NCBI RefSeq assembly: GCF_963678635.1
Contig: NC_087069.1
Coordinates: 5,253,472-5,317,471, forward strand
Length of the DNA stretch: 64,000 nucleotides
From: Symsagittifera roscoffensis
Lineage: Eukaryota > Xenacoelomorpha > Acoela > Convolutidae
Direction: 5' to 3'
Below are positions 9,860 through 22,081 of the stretch, piece after piece. Both the position numbers and the translations under genes were made by a program. The notes beneath the pieces were generated by a model. The model was not told where the DNA came from. It worked only from the letters and a program-made list of their open reading frames with translations, and made no database searches. The number at the start of each line of letters is the position of its first letter. Within the stretch, counting starts at the first letter, position 1.

Positions 9860-12534
9860 AATGCAGAGTGTTATCCTTGTTTTTTTTGTCTGTGAGAAAT
9901 GAAAATGTATATTAGAAATGATTATTTACTTAAATATAGAAAAATAAGTGGTCAATAAATGCATGAAAAACCTTTTATTTCAAAGCTGATAACCAGGAAA
10001 ATTAATGAATACAAGGTTTCAATCACCCTGTTTTTGTAGCGTTACAGAGACTTTTGTCTAAGTTAGAAATCTTAAATCTCTTACAACTGCGTGGTAGCGG
10101 AAATATTTGATCGAGAATGAGTTTGAAAAAGTTCTTAAAGGATCCTTTGTTTTTAATTCAAATTACTTACAATGAAATAACTTCTCACTCAGAAACCATT
10201 ATCTTCATCGAATCTTAGCCAAATTTAGCGGTGGGTGTGCCAAATGTAGCCTCTACGGTAAAATATATACGAGTTTTTAGGGGGGAGCGCGCGCCAAAAA
10301 ACGCAATTTTTTGGTGAAAAACTCTTCACGCGGCGCTGGAACTTTGGACCAGTACACGTTCTTTTCAATTGAGCTCGGAAATTTTTTTTGGTCAACCTAA
10401 AAAAAGGCCGACAAAACCTCCGAACAGTTTTTGAAACCACTCCCTCTCCGGAAAATCCTAGTTCGCCCTTGCCGATAAGCAATAATTGGATAGTTTTTTT
10501 TGTAAAAGAATTGTAACCTCGGCACGCAAGCTTGCAAAATTTTGGCATGACTTCGCTGATTTTTTTTGAAAAAGGGGAGGATACATTTTCAATCATTTGA
10601 TGCTACGTGATAACACTTGGATGTTAAATTATACAATTGTGGTTAAACTGTCTAAAACCGGTTTTTCTCGAAACTGACATAAGTTTCTGGAAACTTTTGA
10701 ACATGGTTCGAATCACGACTAAAAGGGCTTTAATTTGATATACTTTTCAACCCAGTCCGACTAATTTTTGTGGCACCTGATTTTGCTTAGAAAACAAAAA
10801 AAAACTAAAACACAACCGAATAAAAAGTTCCTCCCCATTTTCATGCGTCGGAACAATAATTCAATTTTTTTACTGCAGCAACCCTGGTTTTGAGTATCAG
10901 GGCAACGCCTTGACATTTTTGCTGCCCTTTGATGAGGTTCATGTTTATTTTTTGATATATCAAAAAACTATTTTATTATCTTATGAAATGATTTATTTGG
11001 ATATAAATGGAAAAACTGCTTCCTGTCATCATGGTTAAGCATGATTGCCAGTTTTTTTTGTGTTTAGGCAATAAATGCTATGAATAAATCAATTTAAAGT
11101 GCAATTTTAATCAATTTTTATTCGAGAATTAGATGAAAAGCAAAAAGTTTGGTGACAAAAGCAAATCATTAGAATGAATAGTGTCATCAACGCTAGGCAA
11201 ACTTTTGCTAACTTTTTAATTCGAATGGCTTAAATATCTGTGAGAGGAGAGAAAAATAGACAAACCATGTGTTTTGACGCAACATTTAAAGTGAATACGA
11301 CGTTCATTTTTCACTGAAAGGAAAACTGTCTGCAAAGTTCTAGTTTTTTCTGTTTATGGGCTGGAGTAACTTTTCTGGGGAAATTCAGCGTCACTTCGAG
11401 TTCCTTAAAGCTCTTTGAACATTAGTTGAACTGCTGAAATGATTCCGAATTGCTGCATTAAGCAAAAACTAGTAGAATCAGAATGTACAAGCCATCTGAC
11501 CTAGCCTGGATTGACGACCTTCCATTATTATTTGTCAAGTAACATCATCAAAAAGCCCAGACAAACAGATACTAGCGTTAATTTATTTCATTAACAAAAG
11601 TAGAGTTTTTTTGCACATAGTAAAAATTAGCTACCAACAATGGAGAGCTATCTTTTTTAATCTGGAAACACCAAGAATTTATGATATCTACCCACAATTA
11701 GTCGAAATCACTAACAAAAGTTATAACTTCAGCTTTGAAAGGAGTTAAATTGCTCTGAAGACCATTATTTCACATTGAAATTCAATAATGTGAACTTAAT
11801 TTTGTAAGTAGGTTATAATTGGACCTAAATCATTATAAAAAAATATTTTCAGCATAGCTGTCTAGTATTTTTTTTGCCAATTAGCTAGGTTCAAAATACT
11901 AGAGAGAAAATTTATTGAACTATATAATATATATATAATTTAACAAAATTTTCAAGAAAAAATTCAGTGCAATTACACTGATAACTACACAAAAAGTTCA
12001 GTGCAATTACTCGTCTTACTGTATTTATTGAGATTTCATTGCTGCTTGATTTGAAAAATTGCCTTTCGATTTTACCGTATTATTGGTGTTAAGAAGTGAA
12101 AATTTAAAGTTTATTAGAACCCTTTGGGAGTTAATTATAATCAAAATTTAGGTAATTAAAATTCTAAACCAATCTCAAAGAGCCGTTTAAGTTTTTGTCT
12201 CGTTCAAATAATGTTGTGAAGACATTTTGATAGGTATAGCTCTGGTTCATTGTTGTTTATAGGAAAGAATCTCAAAAAATATTTATGATTTTTTTGTGTT
12301 TCTTTTTAGTTTTTTTGTTGATTGAAATGCTTAATGAAACTATATTAGGCTCTCGAAGTTAACCAGGGGAAGTGGTACAAAAACGTGAATAATTTCTCTT
12401 TTTATTGGTAATTTTTCAGCTGAAAATTCTCTTATTGATTGAGTTTTCTCAAATCTTGTTCAGAAATGTCCATCATATTTTTTTCTTGAATTCCAAAGTT
12501 TTTTCGAGCCATATAATACTTTAGATTAGGTCTC
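9860..12534. other. Long stretch without a supportable gene
   Basis: AT-rich DNA with homopolymer tracts. The 123-codon minus frame at 10225-10596 has no recognisable content and contains a GGGGGGAGCGCGCGC block that also occurs near 24810, so it is probably repeat-derived. A short AT run (about 11923-11938) is present. Nothing else stands out. Confidence 0.5.
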
Positions 12535-12968
12535 AAATGGCATAATTCCCAATTGGCATACAAATGAAAAATTTCCCAAATGGCATAAACTTCATGCAAC
12601 AATTGCTTTGGAAAAATCGAGATAAATTTTTTCGTGAACAATGTGAGAAAATTAGACAACTTGTCAATTCAAATGTTGATTGACAGTTTATCGTGAAAAA
12701 CTTGTAGAGCTTTTTATCAAAAGCAAGAAGCATAAGCTTGCGATTATTAATAAGCTTCTTGTGGTCAATTTTTTTCGACAAATCTGTTGCTTAAATTTGT
12801 TTGGAAGCAATTAATTCCAAATCTTGTTCACATGCTTTCGTTCCTGACAAAATGATAGAAATAGAAATTGATAGAAAACGTTTAAATTACAATGAAAACT
12901 TGCAATTTATGCCATTTGGGAAAAGTTTCCATTTTTATGCCATTTGGGAATTATGCTATTTGGGAAGT
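12535..12968. mobile_element. Fold-back element built on TGCCATTTGGGAA
   Basis: The left arm (12535-12600) and right arm (12903-12968) are inverted copies of a segment that itself contains two or three tandem TATGCCATTTGGGAA units. Arm length is about 65 bp and the spacer about 300 bp. Mirror-image short peptides in frames on both strands are caused by this symmetry. No transposase and no clear target duplication. Confidence 0.6.
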
Positions 12969-13049
12969 AACCATTTAGCTGAAACTTCAATGTCGAGTTT
13001 TTTTTTCAAATATCAATTCCTCTGTTTATTGATACCGTTTCAACTGTAA

Positions 13050-14550
13050 GATGACAAGTTTCACTGTGGAAGAATGATAGAATTGTGATAAAATTTCTTT
13101 GAGCAAAACTAGTTTTTTAGAGGACACTTTACAATTTTTAAAAAAAATCCATCTTTTTGACAGTGATGAAAGATCTTTTACTCTAGAATTTCAGACTGCA
13201 TTAACAGTTGATGCATTTTAGATTCTATCTAGAAAAATAGGAAGGACTGTTCAAGCGTTAATAATCAGCTTCAAAATACTTCTTTCGGCAATCTAGTCTC
13301 TCCTTGACAAACTTGATTGCCTTTACCTCAGCAAAATTTTACAAAACACAATATACTTTTAGTTATGATTTTCCCAGGAGGATTGGAGAGGAAGAATTAT
13401 TGCGATAAGGTCGAATACAGCAGAAATGCAAAAAAAATTGATCGAAGTATAATTTAATATAGTTTGTCTTTTGCAAAAACACCTGCAAATTTCAATAATC
13501 ATTCGTCTTTATGGTTTTCTTTTACTTTGTTTAGAATTGGTTTGATGTTATATGGATTTAATATCCCATTAAACTTCCTCTCGCTCTAGTGCATACTTGC
13601 TCGCAAAAAACTCGAAAAAAAATTAATGTTTGTTTTTAAATGTATTTTGTCTGCTTATATCTATGTCCCAGGTTAGTTTCTTTTTAGATTTGTCAAAAAA
13701 TTAAAACTAAACATAATTTATCACATGAATGAAAGTATTTATTTGCTGCATACAGTTACAATAGGCATTTGAACTTAGAAGCTTACCTGCACCGAGTGCC
13801 TATGGATTCTCGTAGATTATAAGGGATTTCCGAAACCAAATAAACCCACTATAATTCATTACAGAGTAAAATTCAGACCTCAAAAGCGATTATAGTGTCA
13901 TTAAAATTATTTTTTTTTCAAAAACTGTTCTCTATAAATCATAATAATCAAAAACGATCCATTTTTTGCACTGAATTTGATTTCATTCAAAATAAATTCG
14001 GTATGAGCTTTTTATTAAAAAAAATCTATTATAATCTTTTATAATTTAGTATAACCCTTTTTAATTTTGAACTAATTTCGGTTGTTTTGCAGAAATAACC
14101 AAACCCCAATGTTTACTAGAGTTTACCAATATCACTCCTCCATTTTACAGTTTACACAAAAGCCAAATTTTTTACCATAAAACAGGGATATTACTCAAAC
14201 TAACCTCTTTCACTACCCCACCCAAGTTCCGCACAGTTTTTTTAACCCCATAGTTTTTGAACCCCCAACACTCCAGTTTTTTTACCCCTCCCCAAAACAT
14301 TGAATCTTGCCACTCGCGTTCGATAAACAAGGAGGGTTTGGCATAAAAAAGTTGTAATTAACGTTGAAATACCCCTGTTCAAGCATTAACCACATCTCCC
14401 CATTCAACCACTAAGTAAGTCCCTCTCCGTTCAACTAAAAACCACACCCTTCTTGAATGTGTCGTGGGCGAATGGAGATTATGGTAACAAACAAGTTTTA
14501 ATTACTAAAGAAGGGAAAAATATAAAAATCTTATGTGAAAAGTATAAACT
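13050..14550. other. Non-coding stretch with a C-rich core
   Basis: No gene is supported. At about 14100-14460 the plus strand is rich in runs such as TTTACCCC and AACCCCC, flanked on both sides by ACTATAATTC/GATTATAAC motifs. It resembles the G-rich inverted-repeat element at 2432-2895 in layout but is more decayed. Confidence 0.35.
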
Positions 14551-17130
14551 GATGAAACGTAGTATGTAGCAGCTACACTAAACAGGAAATAAGAGTGTTT
14601 TGTATTTTTTTACTATAAGGAAATTTGAAAATTTTATCAATAAGGTCTCAAAAGTCTCTTGTATACGATTATAACTGACTATAAAAAATTAAATTCACGT
14701 TAAAAAATGAGTATTAGTATTAAGTAGTATTAAAAATGAGTATTAGTATTAAAATAGTCAATTTCTGCCTTCGTCAAAGTTTTTTTGGATCTTTTAAAAC
14801 CATCTGAAAGACTCTGTTATCTGGAGTTCAATTTTATAAAAAAAATTTCACTTTTGATCAACGTTTTGCACTGATCTGGGTTTTTCAAAATGGTTATTTT
14901 AACTGATGAAACGTAGTATGTAGCAGCTACACTAAACAGGAAATAAGAGTGTTTTGTAATTTTTTACTATATGGAAATTTGAAAAGTTTATCAATAAGGT
15001 CTCAAAATTCTCTTGTATACGATTATAACTGACTATAAAAAATTAAATTCACGTTAAAAAATGAGTTTTAGTATTAAGTAGTATTCAAAATGAGTATTAG
15101 TATTAAAATAGTCAGTTTCTGCCTTTAACAAAGTTTTTTTGGATCTTTTAAAACCATCTGAAAGACGCTGTTATCTGAAGTTCAACTTTATGAAAAACTT
15201 TCACTTTTGATCAAGGTTTTGCACTGATCTGGGTGTTTCAAAATGGTTATTTTAACCAATTTTGGATAATGAACGCGCAAAATTCTGCGTTCTTATCACA
15301 AGCGTCAGCGGCAAACTAATGCGTTCGGAAATTAAATGAGGCAAATCATATGAGTTTTTTACGGATACAAGACTTCAGTTGCATTCTTTGTAATTTACAT
15401 TAGCTTGAGTTGGGACAAATAAAAAAACATGAAAAACTAAACCTTTATTTTTAATCTTTTTTTTCCTCCAATAATGTGAGTAGTATTCAATATTTTTATA
15501 GTTACTGACCAAAATAGAAATTACAAAAAAATCGATTATCATCCATCAGTGTTTTTTGAAGAAAAACAGCGTTAATTCTCTCTTTTTTGTGCGAATATTT
15601 AACATATTAGTTGATACTTTTCTACAAATGGCAAAAGAACAGAAAAAAAATGCCAAGATCGCAGAGTTGAATTTTCTTTAAAAGTGGATTCTTTTTCTTT
15701 TATGCCAATCTGATTTTACTGCTCAAAATTAATTGCTGTGATTTTTTTCAGTTTTACATAACAAAACCGGATTTTTGTTCGACATCTTGCTAATGAATGT
15801 TATAAATCAACTAGATCTGCTCACACTTACAACCCAGTTACCCACAAAAGATAGAACGTTGTGTATATTTTTGAAGAAAACATTTTTTTTGCGGATGAAA
15901 TTTTAATCATTTGAAAAAATTTACTCTCAAAAAACAAGTTTCATTTTTTTGAATGTTCTATTTTGTTCAATTCCCAAAAAGCTCAGTTGAAAAAACAGTT
16001 ATTAGTTTATCTGAAACTTCATAGAGTAGACCTTTTTCGAAAAATTTGTTTTTGGACTAAACAGGAAATATGAGTGTTTTGTAATTTTTTACTATGTGCA
16101 AATTTGAAAATTTCATCAATTAGGTCTCAAAAGTCTCTTTTATACGATTATAATTGACTATAAAAAGTAAATTCATGTTAAAAAAATGAGTATTAGTAAT
16201 AAGTAGTATTAAAAAAGTCGATTTCTGCCTTTAACAAATTTTTTTTTGGATCTTTTAAAACTATCTGAAGGACGCTGTTATCTAGAGTTCAATTTTCACT
16301 TTTGATCAGCGTTTTGCATTGATCTGGGTGTTTCAAAATGGTTATTTTGCCAATTTGGGATAATGAAAGCGCAAAATTCTGCGTTCTTATCACAAGCGTC
16401 AGCGGCAAACTAATGCGTTCGAAAATTATATGAGGCAAATCATTTGATCTTTTTTTTACGGATGCAAGACTTCAGTTGCATTCTTTAAAATTTACATTAG
16501 CTTGAGTTGGGACAAATAAAAAAACATGAAAAAATAAACCTTTATTTTTTTAATCTTTTTTTTCTCCAATAATTTGTGTAGTTTATAATTTTATAGTTAC
16601 TGACCAAAATAAAAATTACAAAAAATATCGATTTTGATCCATGAGTGGTTTTTTTTGCGGATAAACAGCGTTTATTCTTTCTTTATTTAGTGCGAATAAT
16701 TTTTTACAAAAATTGACACTTTTCTGCAAATGGCAAAAAAACAGAAAACATTGCAAAGATCGCAGAGTTGAGTTTTCTTAAAAAATGGATTCTTTTTCTT
16801 TTATGCCAATCTGATTTTACTGCTCAAAATTAAGTGCTGTGATTTTTTTCAGTTTTCCATAACAAAACGGGATTTCTGTTTACATCTTGCTAATGAATGT
16901 TATAAATCAGCTAGATCTGCTCACACTTACAACCCAGTTACCCGCAAAAGTTAGAACGTTGTGTATATTTTTGAAGAAAACATTTTTTTTTGCGGATGAA
17001 ATTTTGAGCATTTGAAAAAATTTACTCTCAAAATACAAGTTTTATTTTTTTGAATGTTCAATTTTGTTCACTTCTCAAAACAGTCAGTTGAAAAAGCAGT
17101 TATTAGTTTTTTTGAAAGTAGACTTTTTTC
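14551..17130 (+). repeat. Tandem triplication of a repeat block
   Basis: GATGAAACGTAGTATGTAGC starts at 14551 and again at 14905, giving a first period of about 354 bp. The second copy continues to about 16050 as a 1.1-kb unit, which is repeated from about 16056 to 17130. Each long unit contains the GCGCAAAATTCTGCGTTCTTATC core and the same downstream TTGCTAATGAATGTTATAAATC segment. No coding capacity. Confidence 0.75.
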
Positions 17131-17514
17131 TAAAATTACGAGTTTGTTCTCATGTAAATTCCTTACCACCTTGATTGTTGTAATTTCTCCTATTTTGAAT
17201 TAGTTATGAGTCCAAAATAAACTCCTGAATACAGAATTAGTAGCATCATTCAGCTTGGCGTTTTCAACGTTGAAACATTTTGAGTGCGGAACGAGATCGT
17301 TTTGCGTATAGCATTAATTCATTCTACGATTTTAGCCTTTTAAATATCATTTTAAAACGCCAATCAACTAGTCCATGGAATCGTTCAATTGAACTAAACC
17401 AGTGATACTTCAACGTTCAGTAGAGCTGAATTGGAAATACTGAGTAGCTTTGAGTTTTGTAATAATTTAGTAAAAAAGCAATCCAAAATCAAAATTTTAT
17501 TAAAGTGACATACT

Positions 17515-17990
17515 AGTTGTGCTCGGGGTGCTGTTTTTTTCCAAAAAAAAATCGATTTTTTAATCAACATTTTTGAGAATTTTTTTTGATTAAAAAAGTG
17601 TTGCCTTCCCGATTCACAACTCGAGAAAAAATTGTCGATTTGATACTTTTGTAAATTTATGGGGGTTTATTGATTTTACTTTAGCTTGTTTTAGACATCT
17701 AGCACGCGGTATAGTTCGCGCTATTAACGTGTAAGCGGAGATTGAATCCGTCGTAAAAACCGTTCGAAATTGGTTGAAACAGCTCTTTGCCATTCTTGCT
17801 GAGCGCTAGAAGCAAAAAATATCACTTTGTACTTTATATGGCATGTGGGGTGATGATTTAAAAAAAAACTTTAATTTCAAAAAACAATTTCAGTTACTTT
17901 AAGCGAATACTATTTCATAATCATTACAAGACAGTTGTTTTTTTAAAGATTCGCCCTGATACGAGCAGTATTGTTCGTATTGCCTTATTT
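17515..17990 (+). repeat. Dispersed repeat R1, diverged copy
   Basis: Begins TTGTGCTCGGGGTGCTG, contains CGCGCTATTAACGTGTAAGCGG and ends with TTCGCCCTGATACGAGCAGT, in the same order as the 0.9-kb and 59-kb copies. The GTTCCGAC terminus is lost. Confidence 0.6.
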
Positions 17991-18118
17991 TTTTGCATGC
18001 TTCTATTGCTTAAGACCTCTTTTTGGTAAAGTATTGACAAGGATTGCAGGATTACGGCCCCGTTAACTAGTTTTTGACTAAATGACGTTGAAGCGGCTTA
18101 AGGTTTAATTGAAATGTC

Positions 18119-18619
18119 TTAACTCAACTTTGAGGTTAAAAATCTGGAGTCTTTTCTTTGAGCATGTCTTACTGAGATAATTTGCGGTATCAAATTATTA
18201 TATAGTATTATCATGTGACATGTAAGAGTGCCCTTTTGAAACAAGTCATTTATAGCCTTTAACAAATTTATCGGATAACACCTTAAGTTTTTGAAACAAT
18301 TCTGACGTTGAGACAGTAAAATGACGTTCAAATTGCAATAGATTTTTCAAAACTGATCGCGTTTTTTCTGAACTGGCTGCGAGATTTACTTTTTTTGCCT
18401 AATTTTAGGAGCACAATTAGAAAAAAATTTTCATTGAACAAATTGCCATGTAATTTGTCAGAAAAAAAAGAGGCAGAAGATCAAAACAATACAAATGCGG
18501 AATTGAAACGAAGCACTTCATTTTACATTAAAAATGAAGGTCAAAATTATTTCAGAAGTTTAAGACGTTGTCCGATAAATATATTAGAAGCTCAGAAAGG
18601 ACAAATCAGCGATTTCTGA
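18119..18619. repeat. Inverted repeat of an exon-like segment
   Basis: The minus strand at 18225-18331 reads NCFKNLRCYPINLLKA and the plus strand at 18545-18590 reads NYFRSLRRCPINILEA. The two arms are inverted relative to each other. Protein-level similarity exceeds what scattered base identity would suggest, but a dispersed non-coding repeat can give the same picture. Confidence 0.4.
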
Positions 18620-19416
18620 TTAGAGCCAGCACCTGTTATTAGCAGTTTTTGTTTTTTACAGAAGATGCTTGTTATTGGCCATTTGTAACAATCGCCCGGA
18701 AGTACATACCAACTGAAAGTAACCCTGGTCCTAAAACGACTGAATAGAGTCAAACAGAGCTTTAAATGTGGTTCTTATAACATCAGGCCGGCAAAATCAT
18801 TACTGTTCAATGGCTATCAGCCAAACCGCGCAAACTAATTCAGTTACATCTGAAAATAGTGAGCTCATGGCTTGGTCTCGGTATCCCCAGAGCACGAGGT
18901 CTCTCCTGAAATCAGGGCTGATACTTTATTACAATTAAGTTACTAGACTACTATTTTTTTGTATAGTAGAGAAAATCATTCTATCCATCGAAGATGGATC
19001 GACCCTTCCCCTCAACTCCTAGCTTCTCATACCCTAAAACTGATCTTTGATGTTAATAAAATAAATTAAGTTTTTCCGGTTAGCTAAAAATTGTTAAAAA
19101 CACAGTTTTGGATCACAATTACGGACCCCTCCGATTTCTCGAAGAAGCGTCCTCTTCACAACCAGGAAGGGTTGCAATTCTTCCCGTCAGCCTTCCTGAA
19201 AACCGGGATGTGTCCAGTGACACTTGTAACTGTACAATCGTTATATTTTGGAGCGTGTCTCGTTCTTAAAAATCAATAATATCAGTTTCAGCGGTTTTTC
19301 GTATCTGCCGTGTGTTTTCTGATTGCGAAAATGGTTGTTCTGATTTGGGCGGCTTTCAATTGTCGCACAAGTTAATATTGTTACCTGTCTTGCAGACCCA
19401 AATCGAATTTTTTTGA
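18409..19416 (+). CDS. Unrecognised four-exon gene (5' end incomplete)
   Basis: Exons 18409-18539, 18662-18718, 19106-19225 and 19292-19416. Acceptors are CTAATTTTAG, GTTTTTTACAG, AAAAACACAG and ATCAGTTTCAG; donors are G|GTCAAA, A|GTAACC and T|GTAACT. Each join is phase 1 and each following exon supplies two bases, so one frame runs through. The peptide includes EKKEAEDQNNTNAELKRSTS, DACYWPFVTIARKYIPTE, DHNYGPLRFLEEASSSQPGR and VFRICRVFSDCENGCSDLGG, then ends QIEFF before TGA. Exons 2 to 4 look best; exon 1 has a weak donor and overlaps the inverted repeat. The last exon is cysteine-rich. I do not recognise the family. Introns are 122, 387 and 66 bases. An additional exon beyond 19416 (after TTTTTCACAG at 19468) is possible. 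Confidence 0.5.
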
Positions 19417-19479
19417 ATAACCACTGATTCATATAATCGACCTTTCCCAGTTCGCTCTTTTTCACAGATAACCTCACTA

Positions 19480-20081
19480 ATCGCCATTTTCAATCTATCG
19501 TACGTTCAATTTTCTCGAAAAAAAATTCATTTCTTTGTACTAAATTGACAGCATTTTGTCGAATGGCACTATTTTTACGATTTGTTTTTGATCATATTCT
19601 TCGAAATAATTTTTGGATTTTTTACTAATTTTCTCAAATTGTACGTTTCTTACTGCTTTGTAAAAACAGCGTCGCATGAGCTTCTCGCTTAATAAGAGAA
19701 GATTTTATAAAAATTTAACGGTTATTTTTTTGTTAAGTTACGGGGTTTGAAAATGGCTAATTTGGCCAATCTGGGATGATTAGCGCGCTAAATTGCGTTC
19801 TTTTAACATATATAACCGATAACTCAATGCGTTCTAAATTGTATTGAGGCCAGCAATATGGTCAATGTAAAGCAAAACGAGATGCTAAACACAACCTTTA
19901 TAGTTTACATAGCGTGTTGGGGGACAACATGAAAAACATTTCCACTGTTTTTGTTTTAATAACGTTACTAACTTTCCAACCAAAAAAAAATATTTCGATC
20001 TAAAAGTGCTGTCGACCTGACTTATGAGCACTTTTGGTGGCTCTTCTTTACAGCTGTCTCGAAGTGAACGCCCGCAAACTT
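19480..20081. other. Non-coding, with a copy of the recurring core motif
   Basis: No gene. At 19748-19830 it holds GGCTAATTTGGCCAATCTGG followed by GCGCGCTAAATTGCG, the core shared by many repeats in this window. Confidence 0.5.
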
Positions 20082-20640
20082 TTTGAGATAGGAATTACAA
20101 GACTGCTCCTATCAAGGCGAAGCCCTGAATGCTTCGACTGCTTTTTAAGGTATATGAAGCCGTGTTCGCTTTTAAAAAAATTGTTGAGTTTTTGTATTGA
20201 GGTTTTGTTAAAGATGCAAAAGTTTTGAGTCTTTTCGAAAATCTTTCACCCACGCTCCATTTGAAGTCCAAAATTTTATATGTTGCTCCTAGTAACAAAA
20301 AAATTATTACAAAGAGGTTTTTTCAATCAATCGGAACGATTTCTAAAACTGATTAGGAATTTTGAGATAGGAATTACAAGACTGCTCCTATCAGGGCGAA
20401 GCCTCGAATGCTTCGACTGCTTTTTAAGGTCTATGAAGCAGTAGTTCGCTTTAAAAACAATTGTTGAATTTTTGTAGAAAAAAATGCAAAACTTTTGAGT
20501 CTTTTCGAAAATCTTTCACCCACGCTCCACTTCAAGTCCAAAATATTATATGCTGCTCCTAGTAACAAAAAAGTTATTAAAAAGAGGTTGTTTCAATCAA
20601 TCGGAACGATTTCCAAAACTGATTAATTCCCCGCTTACGC
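20082..20640 (+). repeat. Tandem duplication, period about 279 bp
   Basis: Two head-to-tail copies start at TTTGAGATAGGAATTACAAG (20082 and 20361). Each begins with the TACGAGCAGTC-type R1 end in reverse (GACTGCTCCTATCA) and continues through GAAAATCTTTCACCCACGCTCC. No coding content. Confidence 0.75.
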
Positions 20641-22081
20641 TTTAGAAGCCTGAAATATATCGCGCATTTTTTGTCCTAAATTGGTCATATTGGCAATCTT
20701 TAAACACTCATAACTTTACAAAAAATGAGCAGAGGTGAACATAAGTTTTTAAATTTGAGCTCAGGAGAACAATAATTTCGGCTGCTATAAAAAAACTCCG
20801 TCATAAAGTCCCACTTAAAAAGTCGAATTTTGTCTGGAGAAAAAACCTGCCATTTCACATATTTTCCGTCCCTTTTTTCGAAACTCGGAACACTAAGATC
20901 TTAATGGATTGTTTGAAAGTAGGCTAGCTAACCTCTCACTACAATTTTGTTGCAATGAGGCGGTTTGAGCTTTGATTCAGATGGCTCTACCTTCCTGTTT
21001 GATAAAGTCATCTAAAGATTCCTGTCACGCTATTGTCGTACCAGCTATTTATGAAAGTTGCCAGCCAGATCATAATTTCGGCCGAAATCAGGAGAGAGCA
21101 AATTTTTACATAAGAGTCTGAAACTGACAGAACCTGAAAATTACCAACTGCCAAGTACTTAAAACCTTTGGTACTTGTTAATTAGTTAAGTGAAAACGGA
21201 GATTTATTGATAGTAAGTGATTATATTAGGACTTTATTGGTTCCACAAAAGCCTTAAAATGAAACCTTTTTGAGAAAAAAGGATCATAGTTACAGCAAGT
21301 TAAAACTATTTGTTCGGGGGTTGGGTGTGTAAATTTGGTGGCTTTAATTATTTGAATTTTCTATCTGTACTCCGGAACTTTTATAATGAAGATATTTTGC
21401 CTCGGAAAACAATTACAACCGATTAAACTTGGGTGATGGAAGCTTAGTCAAGGTTTTTGGCTGAAAACCACCTGTGTGGGCTACTAGTTGTCCTGTTTAA
21501 CTTATTTCATTTTTAAAACTCTAAAAAACAGGTGGTATTTTAAGCAGACTGTAACTCAAATCCTAGGGTGTACCGTTCCGTGCCTTGTCGATTTTGAGGT
21601 TAAAGTTATATTGCCTTGAATCCGAATAAGATTAGTTCTGGTTTTTACTGCAAGTATATTTTAATGGGCGATTACCTTCAAATGATTAATAAAAAGTTTT
21701 TGTTGTTATCCTAGCATATAATCTGTTGTAAAAGTTTTGTGCTGTATAATGTGTACTTTGGAATTGCATTATTTACAAAAGAAATTATAAAAAAGAAATT
21801 ATAAACAAGGTAAAATATGAAAAGTCAAGTTATATTTTTTTCAGTAGAAGAACTTTTACTGTAGCTGGTTAGTAAAACTCAGTCTTTTTTTCAGTTGGAT
21901 AATTTGCAATAGGTAATTGAAGCTACGATAATAGATAATTCTAATTGGTTATATCTTTGCGTAAAATAATAGAAATAGGATGATCAAGTTTCGTTGATGA
22001 TTGAATTGGTTGATTGGAAATTATGGACATGGTGCCAGGTCATTGTGTAGCCAATAGTTGGTTTTTTTTCTCCAACGCACC
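20641..22081. other. 3' flank of the B-box gene
   Basis: No gene. Includes R1 core in reverse at 20640-20700. The stretch 20905-21350 is related to 25255-25570, showing that the downstream flank of the B-box gene was duplicated with part of the gene. Confidence 0.5.

Noticed and set aside
10225-10596. 123-codon minus-strand frame
   Set aside because: No domain, no splice or poly(A) context, and it shares the GGGGGAGCGCGCGC block with another non-coding region near 24810.
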